DNA of 64,000 nt from Chitinophaga silvisoli (GTDB taxonomy: Bacteria > Bacteroidota > Bacteroidia > Chitinophagales > Chitinophagaceae): the NCBI RefSeq assembly GCF_003412465.1, contig NZ_QTJV01000014.1, positions 1 to 64,000 of the forward strand, given 5' to 3'. The position numbers and the translations under genes were made by a program. The notes under the pieces were generated by a model that worked only from the letters and a program-made list of their open reading frames with translations, ran no database searches and had not been told where the DNA came from. Positions within the stretch are counted from its first letter, which is position 1, and every line of letters begins with the position of its first letter. This document shows, in pieces, positions 29,513 through 38,906 of this stretch.

Positions 29513-30067
29513 ATGACTATGCAACATTTCAGTGACAGTGAGCTACTTACCTCCATGGCAACGGGGGACGAAGCCGCCTTTACTGAGATTTACCACCGGT
29601 ACTGGCAGCAGCTGCTGGCCATTGCCTGGAAGCATACGTACGACGAATCTTCAGCCAAGGAGATCGTGCAGGAAGTGCTGATCAAATTGTGGGACAGGCG
29701 GGAAAGCCTGGAAATCAGGGAACTCTCCCACTACCTGGCTACCGCCATCAAGTTTTCTGTATTTAAGCATTATCACCAGCAACAGCGCCGGAAAAATATT
29801 CTTCACAGCATATTCCGGTCCTCCCACAGTGCGGATGAGGAAAAGATTTATGCCCGTCTGCTGGACGATTACATTAATGGAATTGTAGAAAAGCTGCCGG
29901 AAAAATGCAGGCAGGTATATAAACTGAGCCGGATGGATGGGAAAACCAACCAACAGATAGCCGGTATCATGAATATTTCAGAAAAGACGGCAGAGGCACA
30001 TCTCACCAAGGCCCTGCGTACCATTCGCCTCAATCTACGGCATATCAACATGCTGTTTTTCCTCTAA
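29513..30067 (+). CDS. ECF-type RNA polymerase sigma factor (Bacteroidetes SusC/FecI-like group)
   Basis: 184 residues from the ATG at 29513. Region 2 (~15-85) has DEAAFTEIYHRYW and the EIVQEVLIKLWDRRE core-binding motif. Region 4 (~125-180) has LPEKCRQVYKLSRMDGKTNQQIA with the HTH NISEKTAEAHLTKAL. The frame is open up to 29486, but that start lies inside the predicted -7 box. The anti-sigma gene follows after 73 bp, then an STN-containing SusC, so this sigma is expected to switch on that SusC/SusD operon when the receptor binds its ligand. Confidence 0.92.
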   Translation: MTMQHFSDSELLTSMATGDEAAFTEIYHRYWQQLLAIAWKHTYDESSAKEIVQEVLIKLWDRRESLEIRELSHYLATAIKFSVFKHYHQQQRRKNILHSIFRSSHSADEEKIYARLLDDYINGIVEKLPEKCRQVYKLSRMDGKTNQQIAGIMNISEKTAEAHLTKALRTIRLNLRHINMLFFL

Positions 30068-30140
30068 AAATTTTTTTTCAAACCGACTAAGGGTAACAGG
30101 GTAAGTTATGGTACATAGTATTATAACGACCTGATATCGC

Positions 30141-31082
30141 ATGGAAAGAAATCGCCTGGACCTCCTTATTCAGAAATACATCGATCAGACAGCTACTCCT
30201 TCAGAGCAGGAGGAGCTCAATAACTGGTACAGGGATTTTTCCGGGGAAGCGGATCCTTTTCCTATGACAGATGCCCAGGAAACTGCGGCTGGTCAGGAAA
30301 TGCTCTCCTACCTCAGCTCCCGGATCCGGCGTAAAAAACGGCCTCCTGTGGCCGTATTTGCCTCGTTGGCTGCCGCATGCCTGCTGGGTGCCTTTTTGTA
30401 TGTAAACTGGTCTAAAACGCCTGAAAATAAGAATCTGGTAGCCAGTATTCCTGCAGCTGCCAGCGAGAACCGGTTCATCTACCTGCCGGATAGCAGTAAG
30501 GTGGTTTTACACCCGGGCAGCAAAATGGATTACCAGCGAAATGGCAACAAGCGCGAAGTAACGCTGGAAGGAGAAGCCTATTTCGACATCGCCTCCCATC
30601 CTGAACAACCTTTCATTATTCATACCGGCCAGGTATCTACCACCGTATTAGGTACCTCTCTTAATATTAAAACCTGGAACACTGACAGTGTATCTGTCTC
30701 TGTACTCACTGGTAAGGTTCAGGTCACTGATGCCAGCCAGCAAAAAACCATCCTGACGCCCAACCAGCAGGTGGTTTATAATCAGCACACCAACAACATT
30801 CAGGAGGTCAAAATCACTCCGGCTACGGTCATTGCATGGGCAAAATCAGATATGCAGTTCCAGGACATGCCCTATGAGCAACTGGCACAAAGACTGGACA
30901 GAAGGTATGATGTAAACATTGTATTTAAAAATCCGGCATTACAACATTGTCCAATTACAGGTCGATTCTCAGGGACAGAATCATTGAGCGAGGTATTGGA
31001 TGTCCTCTCACAAACAATGGGTACAACGTATACAATCAAGGGACGGACAGTAGAACTGGACGGGACCGCTTGTTTTAACTAG
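30141..31082 (+). CDS. FecR-family anti-sigma factor
   Basis: 313 residues. The cytoplasmic N-terminus (~1-75) begins MERNRLDLLIQKYIDQTATP, followed by a single membrane helix (~76-95, VFASLAAACLLGAFLYV). The periplasmic FecR domain (~115-215) has FIYLPDSSKVVLHPGS and GEAYFDIA, and a DUF4974-like end (~240-313) has YEQLAQRLDRRYDVNI. It should hold the preceding sigma factor inactive and receive the signal from the STN domain of the downstream SusC. Confidence 0.93.
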   Translation: MERNRLDLLIQKYIDQTATPSEQEELNNWYRDFSGEADPFPMTDAQETAAGQEMLSYLSSRIRRKKRPPVAVFASLAAACLLGAFLYVNWSKTPENKNLVASIPAAASENRFIYLPDSSKVVLHPGSKMDYQRNGNKREVTLEGEAYFDIASHPEQPFIIHTGQVSTTVLGTSLNIKTWNTDSVSVSVLTGKVQVTDASQQKTILTPNQQVVYNQHTNNIQEVKITPATVIAWAKSDMQFQDMPYEQLAQRLDRRYDVNIVFKNPALQHCPITGRFSGTESLSEVLDVLSQTMGTTYTIKGRTVELDGTACFN

Positions 31083-31150
31083 ATCAACTAAAATCAACAT
31101 TAAAAAATGACAAAAACCAACCAGAATTAAAAAAACGTAAACACACAAAA

Positions 31151-31185
31151 AAACTCCTCCGGCCGTAGGAAGCAATGAGGAGTTT
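31151..31185. other. hairpin between anti-sigma and SusC genes
   Basis: AAACTCCTC (31151-31159) pairs with GAGGAGTTT (31177-31185); the loop contains CGGCCG. On the plus strand it is flanked by A-rich sequence rather than a U tract, so it is not a standard terminator there. It could separate or stabilise the downstream SusC transcript. Confidence 0.6.
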
Positions 31186-31224
31186 CACGTAAAAATTATT
31201 GATCATTTAAACGTCTTCAAATTT

Positions 31225-34200
31225 ATGCCAAAAGTTCAGCTTTTGCAAGAGGGGATCGTGCACCCATTGCCAAAAGAAAAAATGCAATCAATTTTATTGT
31301 TTATCATGAGAGTCAGTGTGTGCGTCAGCTTATTTTTTGTCATGTGCCTGAACCTGTTTGCAACTACGCATGCAGCCGGTCAGAGTATCAGGGAAACAAT
31401 GGTCAGTTTCGAGGTTCACGATGCGAGCCTCAAAGCCACCCTGGAAAAATTGCAGGAACAATCCGGGTTCAGCATTTTTTATTCCTCCAACCTCCTAAAT
31501 AAGGACAAAAGGGTCACGATCAGTAGTGGTACCCGTTCTGTAGCGCAAGTGCTCGACATGATCCTGACTGGTACCAACCTGGTCTATATTGACAAGGGTG
31601 CCAAGGTCATACTGCAGGAAAAGAAAGCAGTACAGGCCACCAGGGATACATCAGCACCATCCAATGGTATCCTGGTGCATGGCATTGTTAAAGATGAAAC
31701 AGGCGAACCGATTCCAGGTGCAACTGTCCACGTAAAAAACGGTAAAAAATACGTTGCTTCTGACCAAAATGGTCATTTCTCCATCGAAGTAGAAGATCCT
31801 AATTCCGTACTAACATTCAGTATAGTAGGTTATACTACCCAGGACGTGGCCCTGAAAGGTCAAACCTCCTTCCCTGTTACTATGGTACGCAGCTTCAGCA
31901 GTCTGAACGAAGTACAGGTACTGGGCTATAGTTCTACAACCAAAAGGAACAATACCGGTGCGGTAAGTTCTATAAAAGCAAGCGAAATCGCTGTACAGAC
32001 GGTTTCTAACCCGCTCACAGCCCTGCAGGGTCACATAGCCGGTATGGAAATCACACAGGACAATGGTTTACCGGGTGGCGGGGTTCGTGTGCGCATTCGC
32101 GGTAATGCCAGCATTATGAGTGGTTACCTTCCACTGTATGTAGTAGATGGTGTTCCTTTTACCCTGTTCAATGGTGGCACCCCGGCGACCGATGCCCTCA
32201 ACAGTTATGGCATCAGCGGTGCCAGTGGTAATCTCAGCCCTTTCAGCATGATCGCTCCTGAGGATATAGAGCGGATCGATGTACTGAAAGATGCGGATGC
32301 TACCGCCATCTACGGATCAAAAGGTGCGAACGGCGTAGTGCTCATTACCACTAAAAAAGGTAGTCATGGTAATACAAAAGTAAGCGCAAACGTAAGCCAT
32401 GGATTTGGCGAAGTAAGCCGCTACATTCCTATGTTAAATACACCAGAATACCTGGCGATGCGTAAGGAAGCATTTACCAATGCCGGAACCACCCCTGGTG
32501 CGACAGATTTCGACCTGACCAAATGGGACCAGACAGCCTATACTGACTGGCAGAAATGGGCCATTGGCGGCAAAGCTAAAACGACTACAGCCATGGCTTC
32601 AGTATCAGGAGGTAATGCTCAGAATACATTCCTCTACTCTACGTCTTACCGTAAAGAAGGAACTGTATTCCCGGGCGAAAACAATACCATCACTTTTTCT
32701 AACAGGATCAATGCCAGCCATAGCAGCAAGGACAACCGGTTCAACATCTCTCTTTCCGCCAATTATTCTTACATGAAGAGCGATATGCCTAAAACAGATC
32801 TCTCTGCCGTGTACAACCTGGCACCGAACTTCAATCCTTATAATGCAGATGGTACATTTAACTGGGACCTGGGTGTAGGAAAAAATCCTGCTGCGCTCCT
32901 GTTACAAAAGTATACCGGCCAGACCTACAACCTGATCACCGATCTGAACCTGCGCTACAATATTATCAAGGAGCTGGCGATCAAAGCCAACCTTGGTTTT
33001 ACCCAGAACAACCTGGAGCAGCAGGGTACCCAACCGAACCGCTCTGTGAATTCTACAGCAATAGCAGATAACCAGTTATTGGATTCAAAAGGGAAGAACG
33101 ACAACTGGATTGTAGAACCATTCCTGGAATTCAACAAAACTTTCGGAGATGCACACCTGCAGGTGATTGGAGGTACGACCTTCCAACAGACCAAGGCCAC
33201 CAGTACTACCCTGAGAGGCTCCGGTTACACCAGCGAAGCCCTCCTGAATGCAATCAGTGCCGCGGGTACTGTGATCGTATATGGCAGTAATTACTCCTTG
33301 TATAAATATGCTGCCGGATTTGGTCGTTTCAATTTCAACTACAAAGAGAAATATTACCTGGATGGTACCTTCAGAAGAGATGGTTCCTCCCGTTTTGGTA
33401 TTAATAACCAGTTTGGTTCCTTCGGTGCATTGGGTGCAGCATGGATCTTTTCACAGGAAGATTTTATGGCAGATCTGAAGCCGGTCAGCTTTGGTAAACT
33501 GCGCGCCAGCTATGGGGTAACAGGTAACGACCAGATAGCTAACTATATGTATACTCCGATTTACAACACACTTGGTAGCACCTATTCTTACATGGGTACT
33601 CCCGGATTGGTGGCAAATGGTTTATCTAATCCAAACCTGAAATGGGAAACGACCAAAAAGCTGGATATCGCACTGGAATTGGGCTTCCTGAAGGATCGCA
33701 TCATGCTGAAAACGGACTATTACCAAAACAGGACCTCTAATATGCTGGCATATATCACAACGCCCACGCAGATTGGTGTAAATTCCTATGCCGGTAACCT
33801 GCCTGCCACTATCCAGAACAAAGGTTGGGAGTTCGAATTAAATACAACCAATATTGCTACGAAAAAGTTCTCATGGAACACGACCCTGAACCTGACGATC
33901 AATCAGAACAAACTGCTTGCGTTTGACAACATTAAGAATTCTTCCTATGCGAATACTTACACTGTTGGTAAATCGGTAGATGCACCAAACCTCTTCCATT
34001 TCCAGGGTATAGACCCTACCACCGGTGCTCCCATACTGGCGGACCTGAATAAGAGTGGCGCAGTCGATTTTAATGATAGAAGTGCTGGCAAAGTAGGCGT
34101 ACCATTCTACGGTGGTCTGACCAACTCCATCACCTATAATGGATTCACACTGGATTTCACCTTCCAGTTCAATCACAGGTACGGCTACCTGAACAGCACA

Positions 34201-34614
34201 CTGAATAATTACTTCTATCCGTTTGGATATGATATGACAAACCAGAGCACTGCTGTATTGAACCGCTGGCATGGTGCAGGAGATGGCAGCAACATCCCGG
34301 GAGCAAGTAAAACGTATTCTAACAATTATTATTATTACGCTTACTCTGATGCAAACTGGGGTGACGCTTCCTTCATCAAGTTCAAAACACTGAGCCTGAC
34401 CTACAATCTGCCCAGAACCCTGTTAAACAAAGTGAAGATTGCCAATGCATCTATCTATGCCAGAGGTCAGAACCTGTACACATGGGCAAAGCAAAAGTAT
34501 ACACTGGATCCTGAAACCACCCAGCCAGGTACCGGTGCCGGCCTGGGTACTGGTCAGTACATTGCCGTACCACAGCTGCGTACCCTGACTGTAGGCCTGA
34601 ATTTATCATTATAA
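31225..34614 (+). CDS. SusC-family TonB-dependent receptor with N-terminal STN signalling domain
   Basis: 1129 residues. A long leader with a hydrophobic segment (~25-48) ends near HAAGQS. The STN domain (~60-128) has LEKLQEQSGFSIFYSS and VLDMILTGTNLVY. A carboxypeptidase-like domain follows (~145-220, VHGIVKDETGEPIPGATV), then the plug (ending YGSKGANGVVLITTK) and barrel. The STN domain is known to contact FecR-type anti-sigmas, and both partner genes lie directly upstream. The start could be at 31282 (MQSILLF) without loss of the signal sequence. Confidence 0.93.
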   Translation: MPKVQLLQEGIVHPLPKEKMQSILLFIMRVSVCVSLFFVMCLNLFATTHAAGQSIRETMVSFEVHDASLKATLEKLQEQSGFSIFYSSNLLNKDKRVTISSGTRSVAQVLDMILTGTNLVYIDKGAKVILQEKKAVQATRDTSAPSNGILVHGIVKDETGEPIPGATVHVKNGKKYVASDQNGHFSIEVEDPNSVLTFSIVGYTTQDVALKGQTSFPVTMVRSFSSLNEVQVLGYSSTTKRNNTGAVSSIKASEIAVQTVSNPLTALQGHIAGMEITQDNGLPGGGVRVRIRGNASIMSGYLPLYVVDGVPFTLFNGGTPATDALNSYGISGASGNLSPFSMIAPEDIERIDVLKDADATAIYGSKGANGVVLITTKKGSHGNTKVSANVSHGFGEVSRYIPMLNTPEYLAMRKEAFTNAGTTPGATDFDLTKWDQTAYTDWQKWAIGGKAKTTTAMASVSGGNAQNTFLYSTSYRKEGTVFPGENNTITFSNRINASHSSKDNRFNISLSANYSYMKSDMPKTDLSAVYNLAPNFNPYNADGTFNWDLGVGKNPAALLLQKYTGQTYNLITDLNLRYNIIKELAIKANLGFTQNNLEQQGTQPNRSVNSTAIADNQLLDSKGKNDNWIVEPFLEFNKTFGDAHLQVIGGTTFQQTKATSTTLRGSGYTSEALLNAISAAGTVIVYGSNYSLYKYAAGFGRFNFNYKEKYYLDGTFRRDGSSRFGINNQFGSFGALGAAWIFSQEDFMADLKPVSFGKLRASYGVTGNDQIANYMYTPIYNTLGSTYSYMGTPGLVANGLSNPNLKWETTKKLDIALELGFLKDRIMLKTDYYQNRTSNMLAYITTPTQIGVNSYAGNLPATIQNKGWEFELNTTNIATKKFSWNTTLNLTINQNKLLAFDNIKNSSYANTYTVGKSVDAPNLFHFQGIDPTTGAPILADLNKSGAVDFNDRSAGKVGVPFYGGLTNSITYNGFTLDFTFQFNHRYGYLNSTLNNYFYPFGYDMTNQSTAVLNRWHGAGDGSNIPGASKTYSNNYYYYAYSDANWGDASFIKFKTLSLTYNLPRTLLNKVKIANASIYARGQNLYTWAKQKYTLDPETTQPGTGAGLGTGQYIAVPQLRTLTVGLNLSL

Positions 34615-34629
34615 AAAAGCTGAGAGATA

Positions 34630-35985
34630 ATGAAGAAACTATCATATATATTACTCGCACTGGGGCTTACCGCCACATCCTGCAAGAAATTTGTAACAAT
34701 CGACAACGCACCGAGTTCACTGGCACCATCTGACGTGTTTGCATCGGACGGAACAGCAACCAGCGCTGTTGTGGCCATGTATTCTTATTATACGACTACC
34801 TCCTGCCTGCAATACTATAACTGGACGGCAGAACTGCTGGGCGATAATATCCAATACCGCTTGTATAGCTCAACTCCTTTGATGGCCGAATTTCAGAACG
34901 GCAACGTTACAAGTACCAACAGCAACGTGCTTAACTACCAATGGTATAATCCATATTATGTTGTCGCACAGGCTAACAGCATGATCAACGGGCTCTCCAA
35001 TTCAGCTACCCTGACTTCTTCTGTAAAGAACCAGTTATTGGGTGAGAGCTACTTTATGCGGGCCTTCCATTTCTTTTACCTGGCTAACTTCTTTGGCGGT
35101 GTACCATTGTCTCTCGATCCGATCGCATTGAACAATGCAAATCTGCCCAGGGCGACAAAGGCAGAAGTATATGCCCAGGTGATCAGTGACCTGAAAGCTG
35201 CAGAAGCGTTATTGCCTGGCACCTATACCGGCAACTTCCATGCAAGGGTGAACAAACATGCCGTGGAAGCATTGCTGGCAAGAGTGTACCTCTACCAGAA
35301 AGATTATGCAGATGCGGTGACCTATGCAAGCAAAGTGATCGGCGCGACAGATGTCACCTATACACTTTCTGACCTGAGTACAACATTTAAAAACACCAGT
35401 GCAGAAACCATTTTACAGTTTGCTACCTATTATGGCCTAAGTAGTTTTGGCTACAGGGCATCTTCCGCAACTGCAGTTCCAAACTACTACCTGTACAATT
35501 CTTTCCTGGACCAGTTTGAAACGGGAGATAACAGGAAAACAGCCTGGACAGACAGTCTTGTCAACGGAGGTGTCACCTACCGCCGTGTCAGTAAATACAA
35601 ACTGGGATCTGCCACTGCAGGCGACGAATACAACGTGGTATTACGTCTGGCAGAACAATACCTGATCCGTGCAGAAGCCAATGCGCAACTAAATAATACC
35701 GGCGCAGCACAAACTGACCTGAATGCCATCCGGAACCGTGCCGGCCTTGGTAATACCACTGCTGCCACTAAGGACGATCTGCTCACTGCCATTGCCCAGG
35801 AGCGCAGAATTGAACTGTTTGGCGAATTTGGACACCGCTGGTTCGACCTGGTACGCACCGGTCAGGCAGATGCTGTGTTGAGCAAAGCAAAATCTACCTG
35901 GGTAGCAAGAGATACGCTCATGCCAATACCTTACCAGGAAATTCTTAATAATAAAGCCCTGACCCAGAACCCGGGTTACGAATGA
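34630..35985 (+). CDS. SusD/RagB-family lipoprotein
   Basis: 451 residues, with a lipobox ending GLTATSC (Cys ~18). SusD features include LLGESYFMRAFHFFYLANFFGGVPL, AEVYAQVISDLKAAEALLP and the C-terminal AIRNRAGL and RIELFGEFGHRWFDLVRTG. Partner of the preceding SusC, 15 bp downstream in the same operon. Its stop overlaps a possible ATG of the next gene (ATGA). Confidence 0.93.
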   Translation: MKKLSYILLALGLTATSCKKFVTIDNAPSSLAPSDVFASDGTATSAVVAMYSYYTTTSCLQYYNWTAELLGDNIQYRLYSSTPLMAEFQNGNVTSTNSNVLNYQWYNPYYVVAQANSMINGLSNSATLTSSVKNQLLGESYFMRAFHFFYLANFFGGVPLSLDPIALNNANLPRATKAEVYAQVISDLKAAEALLPGTYTGNFHARVNKHAVEALLARVYLYQKDYADAVTYASKVIGATDVTYTLSDLSTTFKNTSAETILQFATYYGLSSFGYRASSATAVPNYYLYNSFLDQFETGDNRKTAWTDSLVNGGVTYRRVSKYKLGSATAGDEYNVVLRLAEQYLIRAEANAQLNNTGAAQTDLNAIRNRAGLGNTTAATKDDLLTAIAQERRIELFGEFGHRWFDLVRTGQADAVLSKAKSTWVARDTLMPIPYQEILNNKALTQNPGYE

Positions 35986-36008
35986 TCCATTTGCTAAAAA
36001 GTATTCAC

Positions 36009-37454
36009 ATGAAAAAGATTACAACAATGTGTGTTTTCGCTGCTATGTGCTGTGCCTCGGTAAAGGCACAGCGCATAGACAGCCTGTACAAGGCTTATGA
36101 CAAGCTGGCCGCTTCAAAAGATGAAAAAGACAAGTCCTATCTGAATGCCGAGTTGTACAAACATCTGCAAAGTAACAATGAAGATGAATGGCAGCTGGCA
36201 GCCAATACTTTTTACCGTCTGAATAAAAAGGATGTAGTGGATTCTATCCAGGCTGCTGAGAGAAAGAAATTTCCTGCCGGCCAGCTGGTAAGAAACGACT
36301 ACATTACTACTATTTACGATGAGAAAAACCCTGTTAAAAAAGAAGCAATGTACTACCAGCTGATCAAACGCTTCCCTCCTGCTAAATTTGGCCGGGAAAG
36401 GATTGCGTATGATTATGTGAGAAATGCGATTGGTGTTGCTTATGCTGAAACCGACAGTGTCGACAAAGCCGTAAAGTTTGCCAACATGGTGGAAACTTCC
36501 GCCTGGAAAGGTGAAGGCTGGGCTATAGTTGGTAATTTTCTTGCAAAAAAAGGTCACTTTAAGGAAGCAGAAGTACTTTTGAAAAAAGCGATTGATACTT
36601 CTTACTCCTTCAAAATGGCGAAGGTACAGGATCAGGGAGCGAAATTTGCTGCGGTTGGGTACCGGTCTTATAACAGTATTCTCGCAAAGATGCTGTACAA
36701 TGACAAAAACTATCATGAAGCACTGAAGTATGCAGAAAATGCATATAAGGTGTACAAGGAAGATGGGGAGGTGAATGGCCCTTTACAGGATACCTATTCA
36801 AAGATCCTGATCGCCCTGGGTCGTGACAGGGAAGCCTTTGAAAAGATCGATGAAGCTGTAAAGGCGGGTCAGGCTACGGAAGACATGAAAGGTGAGCTGA
36901 AAACCCTGTATGCAAAGGTAAAGGGCCCTGATGGCTACGACGCATACCTGCAGGAAGTAAACCGCCAGCTGGTGGCAAAGATCACAAAGGAACTGACCAG
37001 ACAGATGATCAATACACCTGCTCCTGATTTTACCCTGGCAGACCTGGATGGGAAAAATGTCACCCTCAGTGAACTGAAAGGAAAGGTCGTGGTACTGGAC
37101 TTCTGGGCTACCTGGTGCGGACCCTGTAAAGCATCCTTCCCGGTAATGAAACAGGCGGTACAGCGTTATGAAAAAGACAACGATGTAAAATTCCTGTTTA
37201 TTCATACCTGGGAAAGAGATGATAAGGCAGTAGCAGATACCAAAAAGTTCATTGCTGATCACAATTATCCTTTTGAAGTGCTGATGGATCTGAATGAGCA
37301 CAAGGCTGCTACCGCTTATAAAGTGAATAGCATTCCTGCTAAGTTTGTGATCGATAAGGCGGGTAATGTAAGATTTAAATTTTCCGGCTTCTCCGGTGGT
37401 ACGGATGCAGCATTGGAAGAGATTTCTGCGATGATTTCATTGATCAGGGGTTAA
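36009..37454 (+). CDS. exported TlpA-like thioredoxin-fold protein with TPR-like N-terminal part
   Basis: 481 residues from ATG 36009, which gives a clean signal peptide (MKKITTMCVFAAMCCASVKAQ). An earlier ATG at 35982 overlaps the SusD stop and would add nine residues. Residues ~25-330 are helical with TPR-like repeats. Residues ~335-480 form a thioredoxin/AhpC-TSA domain with PAPDFTLADLDGKNVTLSELKGK-type sequence, the catalytic WCGPCK and the cis-Pro segment NSIPAKFVID. Proteins of this kind often close SusCD operons in Bacteroidetes; the role may be redox maintenance of an imported substrate or of envelope proteins. Confidence 0.88.
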   Translation: MKKITTMCVFAAMCCASVKAQRIDSLYKAYDKLAASKDEKDKSYLNAELYKHLQSNNEDEWQLAANTFYRLNKKDVVDSIQAAERKKFPAGQLVRNDYITTIYDEKNPVKKEAMYYQLIKRFPPAKFGRERIAYDYVRNAIGVAYAETDSVDKAVKFANMVETSAWKGEGWAIVGNFLAKKGHFKEAEVLLKKAIDTSYSFKMAKVQDQGAKFAAVGYRSYNSILAKMLYNDKNYHEALKYAENAYKVYKEDGEVNGPLQDTYSKILIALGRDREAFEKIDEAVKAGQATEDMKGELKTLYAKVKGPDGYDAYLQEVNRQLVAKITKELTRQMINTPAPDFTLADLDGKNVTLSELKGKVVVLDFWATWCGPCKASFPVMKQAVQRYEKDNDVKFLFIHTWERDDKAVADTKKFIADHNYPFEVLMDLNEHKAATAYKVNSIPAKFVIDKAGNVRFKFSGFSGGTDAALEEISAMISLIRG

Positions 37455-37471
37455 TACATTTATTAGCATTT

Positions 37472-37514
37472 AAAGCGCAACTTTTGTCAAATGGCAAAAG
37501 TTGCGCTTTTTTTT
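37472..37514. terminator. bidirectional intrinsic terminator
   Basis: AAAGCGCAACTTTTG (37472-37486) pairs with CAAAAGTTGCGCTTT (37495-37509), an 8-base loop between, followed by T8. On the minus strand the left flank gives AT-rich sequence. It serves the convergent TlpA-like and TPR genes. Confidence 0.9.
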
Positions 37515-38640
37515 ACTTAGTTGTGAAGTAAGTTTCTTTCAGGTATTTATAAATCATCGCTTCCTGTTTGTCCGTACTATCCCCTTCCTGTAGGTAGCGT
37601 TTATAATATTTCTTCGCCGCTGTTTCGTTTTTCATATTCACATCATAGATTCTGCCGATACTATATAAGTGCATGGGCTCCCGGCTCAGGTAGTAGGCCG
37701 TATCCATGTAAGCGATAGCTGGTTTATATTGTTTCAGGCCCTCATCATTGCTGGCGATGGCGGCGTAGTATCCGGGCAGATATTTGGATCTTGCCAGGTT
37801 GATACAGGCATCCAGGAGCAGATTGCTTTCTTCATAGTGTTTCAGTTTAGTCTGGGCCAGGGCGGCATAATACATAATCTGCTCAGAGGGACTTTTACGG
37901 TCCTCCATGAATTGATCGATGTCTACGCAAAACTGGTATTCCTTCAGTGCAAAACTGGCGGAGGTGACGAAGCTCATGGCACCAGGCATGACGACTTCAT
38001 GGGTCATGAGGTATTTGCCCAGGGCAAGACAGTTCTTATAATTCTTCAGGTAATAGCTACTTCTGATAGCAGTGCCGATGAGGTAGTACTGGGTGGAATC
38101 TTTCTGCAGGTAAATATTGAGAATAGAATCTGCGGAACTATACTTTTCCTGTTCAAGGAGTCCATCGGCAAGGCGGTTGACGGTTTTGGGATCGTCCGGA
38201 TTTAGCTGATAGGCTTTTTGCAATAAAGCGAAGCCTTCTTTGCCCTCAAAGTTATTCAGGAGGGCGAAGCTCAGTTGACGGATGGCGACGGGATTATTGG
38301 GCCTTAAAGCCGCAATACGGCGTAGGTGTGGAATCGCCAGGAGGAGTGCCTGTTTATTCAGGCAGATATTAGCTATATATTGATGCGCTGATATGTTAGT
38401 ACTGTCCAGGGCCAGTACTTGCTGATATGTTTTAATAGCAGCATTATCATTCCCGGCCAGGTAATATGTATATGCCAGCAGCGACTGTTGTTTGATATTA
38501 TTGGTATCCAGGTGTGCCTGTTGGTAGGCAATGGCCCGTGGGTAGTCCTGTTCCTGCAGGTATTCCATTACAGCATCAGCTTGTTGGGCATAGAGTGCGC
38601 TGGCTGGCAGGAGAAGCAGTAGCAGCAAGGTTCTGATCAT
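37513..38640 (-). CDS. exported tetratricopeptide repeat protein
   Basis: 375 residues from ATG at 38640, giving the signal peptide MIRTLLLLLLLPASALYAQ. A longer frame begins with TTG at 38664, but that would lie inside the palindromic promoter element. About nine TPR-like helical pairs fill the protein (LLAYTYYLAGNDNAAIKTYQQ, LLQKAYQLNPDD, LYSIGRIYDVNMKNETAAKKYY). TPRs mediate protein contacts; no enzymatic domain is seen. It converges on the SusCD/TlpA operon and has its own promoter. Confidence 0.85.
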   Translation of the reverse strand: MIRTLLLLLLLPASALYAQQADAVMEYLQEQDYPRAIAYQQAHLDTNNIKQQSLLAYTYYLAGNDNAAIKTYQQVLALDSTNISAHQYIANICLNKQALLLAIPHLRRIAALRPNNPVAIRQLSFALLNNFEGKEGFALLQKAYQLNPDDPKTVNRLADGLLEQEKYSSADSILNIYLQKDSTQYYLIGTAIRSSYYLKNYKNCLALGKYLMTHEVVMPGAMSFVTSASFALKEYQFCVDIDQFMEDRKSPSEQIMYYAALAQTKLKHYEESNLLLDACINLARSKYLPGYYAAIASNDEGLKQYKPAIAYMDTAYYLSREPMHLYSIGRIYDVNMKNETAAKKYYKRYLQEGDSTDKQEAMIYKYLKETYFTTK

Positions 38641-38653
38641 ACTAACTAAATGT

Positions 38654-38687
38654 TTAGTTTTCAAAACTAAGGAATTAGTTTTGAAAA
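38654..38687. promoter_or_regulatory. palindromic promoter/operator of the TPR gene
   Basis: A perfect 17-bp palindrome TTAGTTTTCAAAACTAA (38654-38670) is followed by a second half-site TTAGTTTTGAAAA (38675-38687). On the minus strand 38662-38669 reads TAGTTTTG, a perfect -7 box 22 bp before the ATG at 38640; the plus strand has the same octamer at 38676-38683. A dyad over the -7 box suggests a repressor site. The repressor is not identified. Confidence 0.65.
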
Positions 38688-38864
38688 AAGAAATGTTATT
38701 TGGGGTGAGTCAAAAAATCCGGTGCTATATGAATTTCCTTCAATCTTTTGAAGATTAAACCGAACAAATGATATTATTAAATACTGTTGGTTGAAGCGAA
38801 TCACACACTCTGATGATTGGATGGCCATTAAGACCAGCAGGAATAAGAAAATAATATGCTTCAT
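38667..38864 (-). CDS. doubtful small exported peptide
   Basis: 65 residues from ATG 38864, with a hydrophobic signal-like start (MKHIIFLFLLVLMAIQSSEC) and no recognisable family after it. It lies between the TPR gene and the divergent GH115 gene and ends in the palindromic promoter element. It may be a remnant or chance ORF; the signal-like N-terminus is the only support. Confidence 0.3.
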   Translation of the reverse strand: MKHIIFLFLLVLMAIQSSECVIRFNQQYLIISFVRFNLQKIEGNSYSTGFFDSPQITFLFSKLIP

Positions 38865-38906
38865 TTCCAGATAGCGTTAGAATAATTTTCTTATATTAGA
38901 TATGTT

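Noticed and set aside
36114..37301. Minus-strand ORFs of 167-200 codons opposite the TlpA-like gene
   Set aside because: The plus-strand protein has a catalytic WCGPCK motif and belongs to an operon; the antisense frames are low-complexity Phe/Ile-rich.
37513..38664. TTG start at 38664 for the TPR gene
   Set aside because: It would put the palindromic promoter inside the coding region, while ATG 38640 gives an ideal signal peptide.
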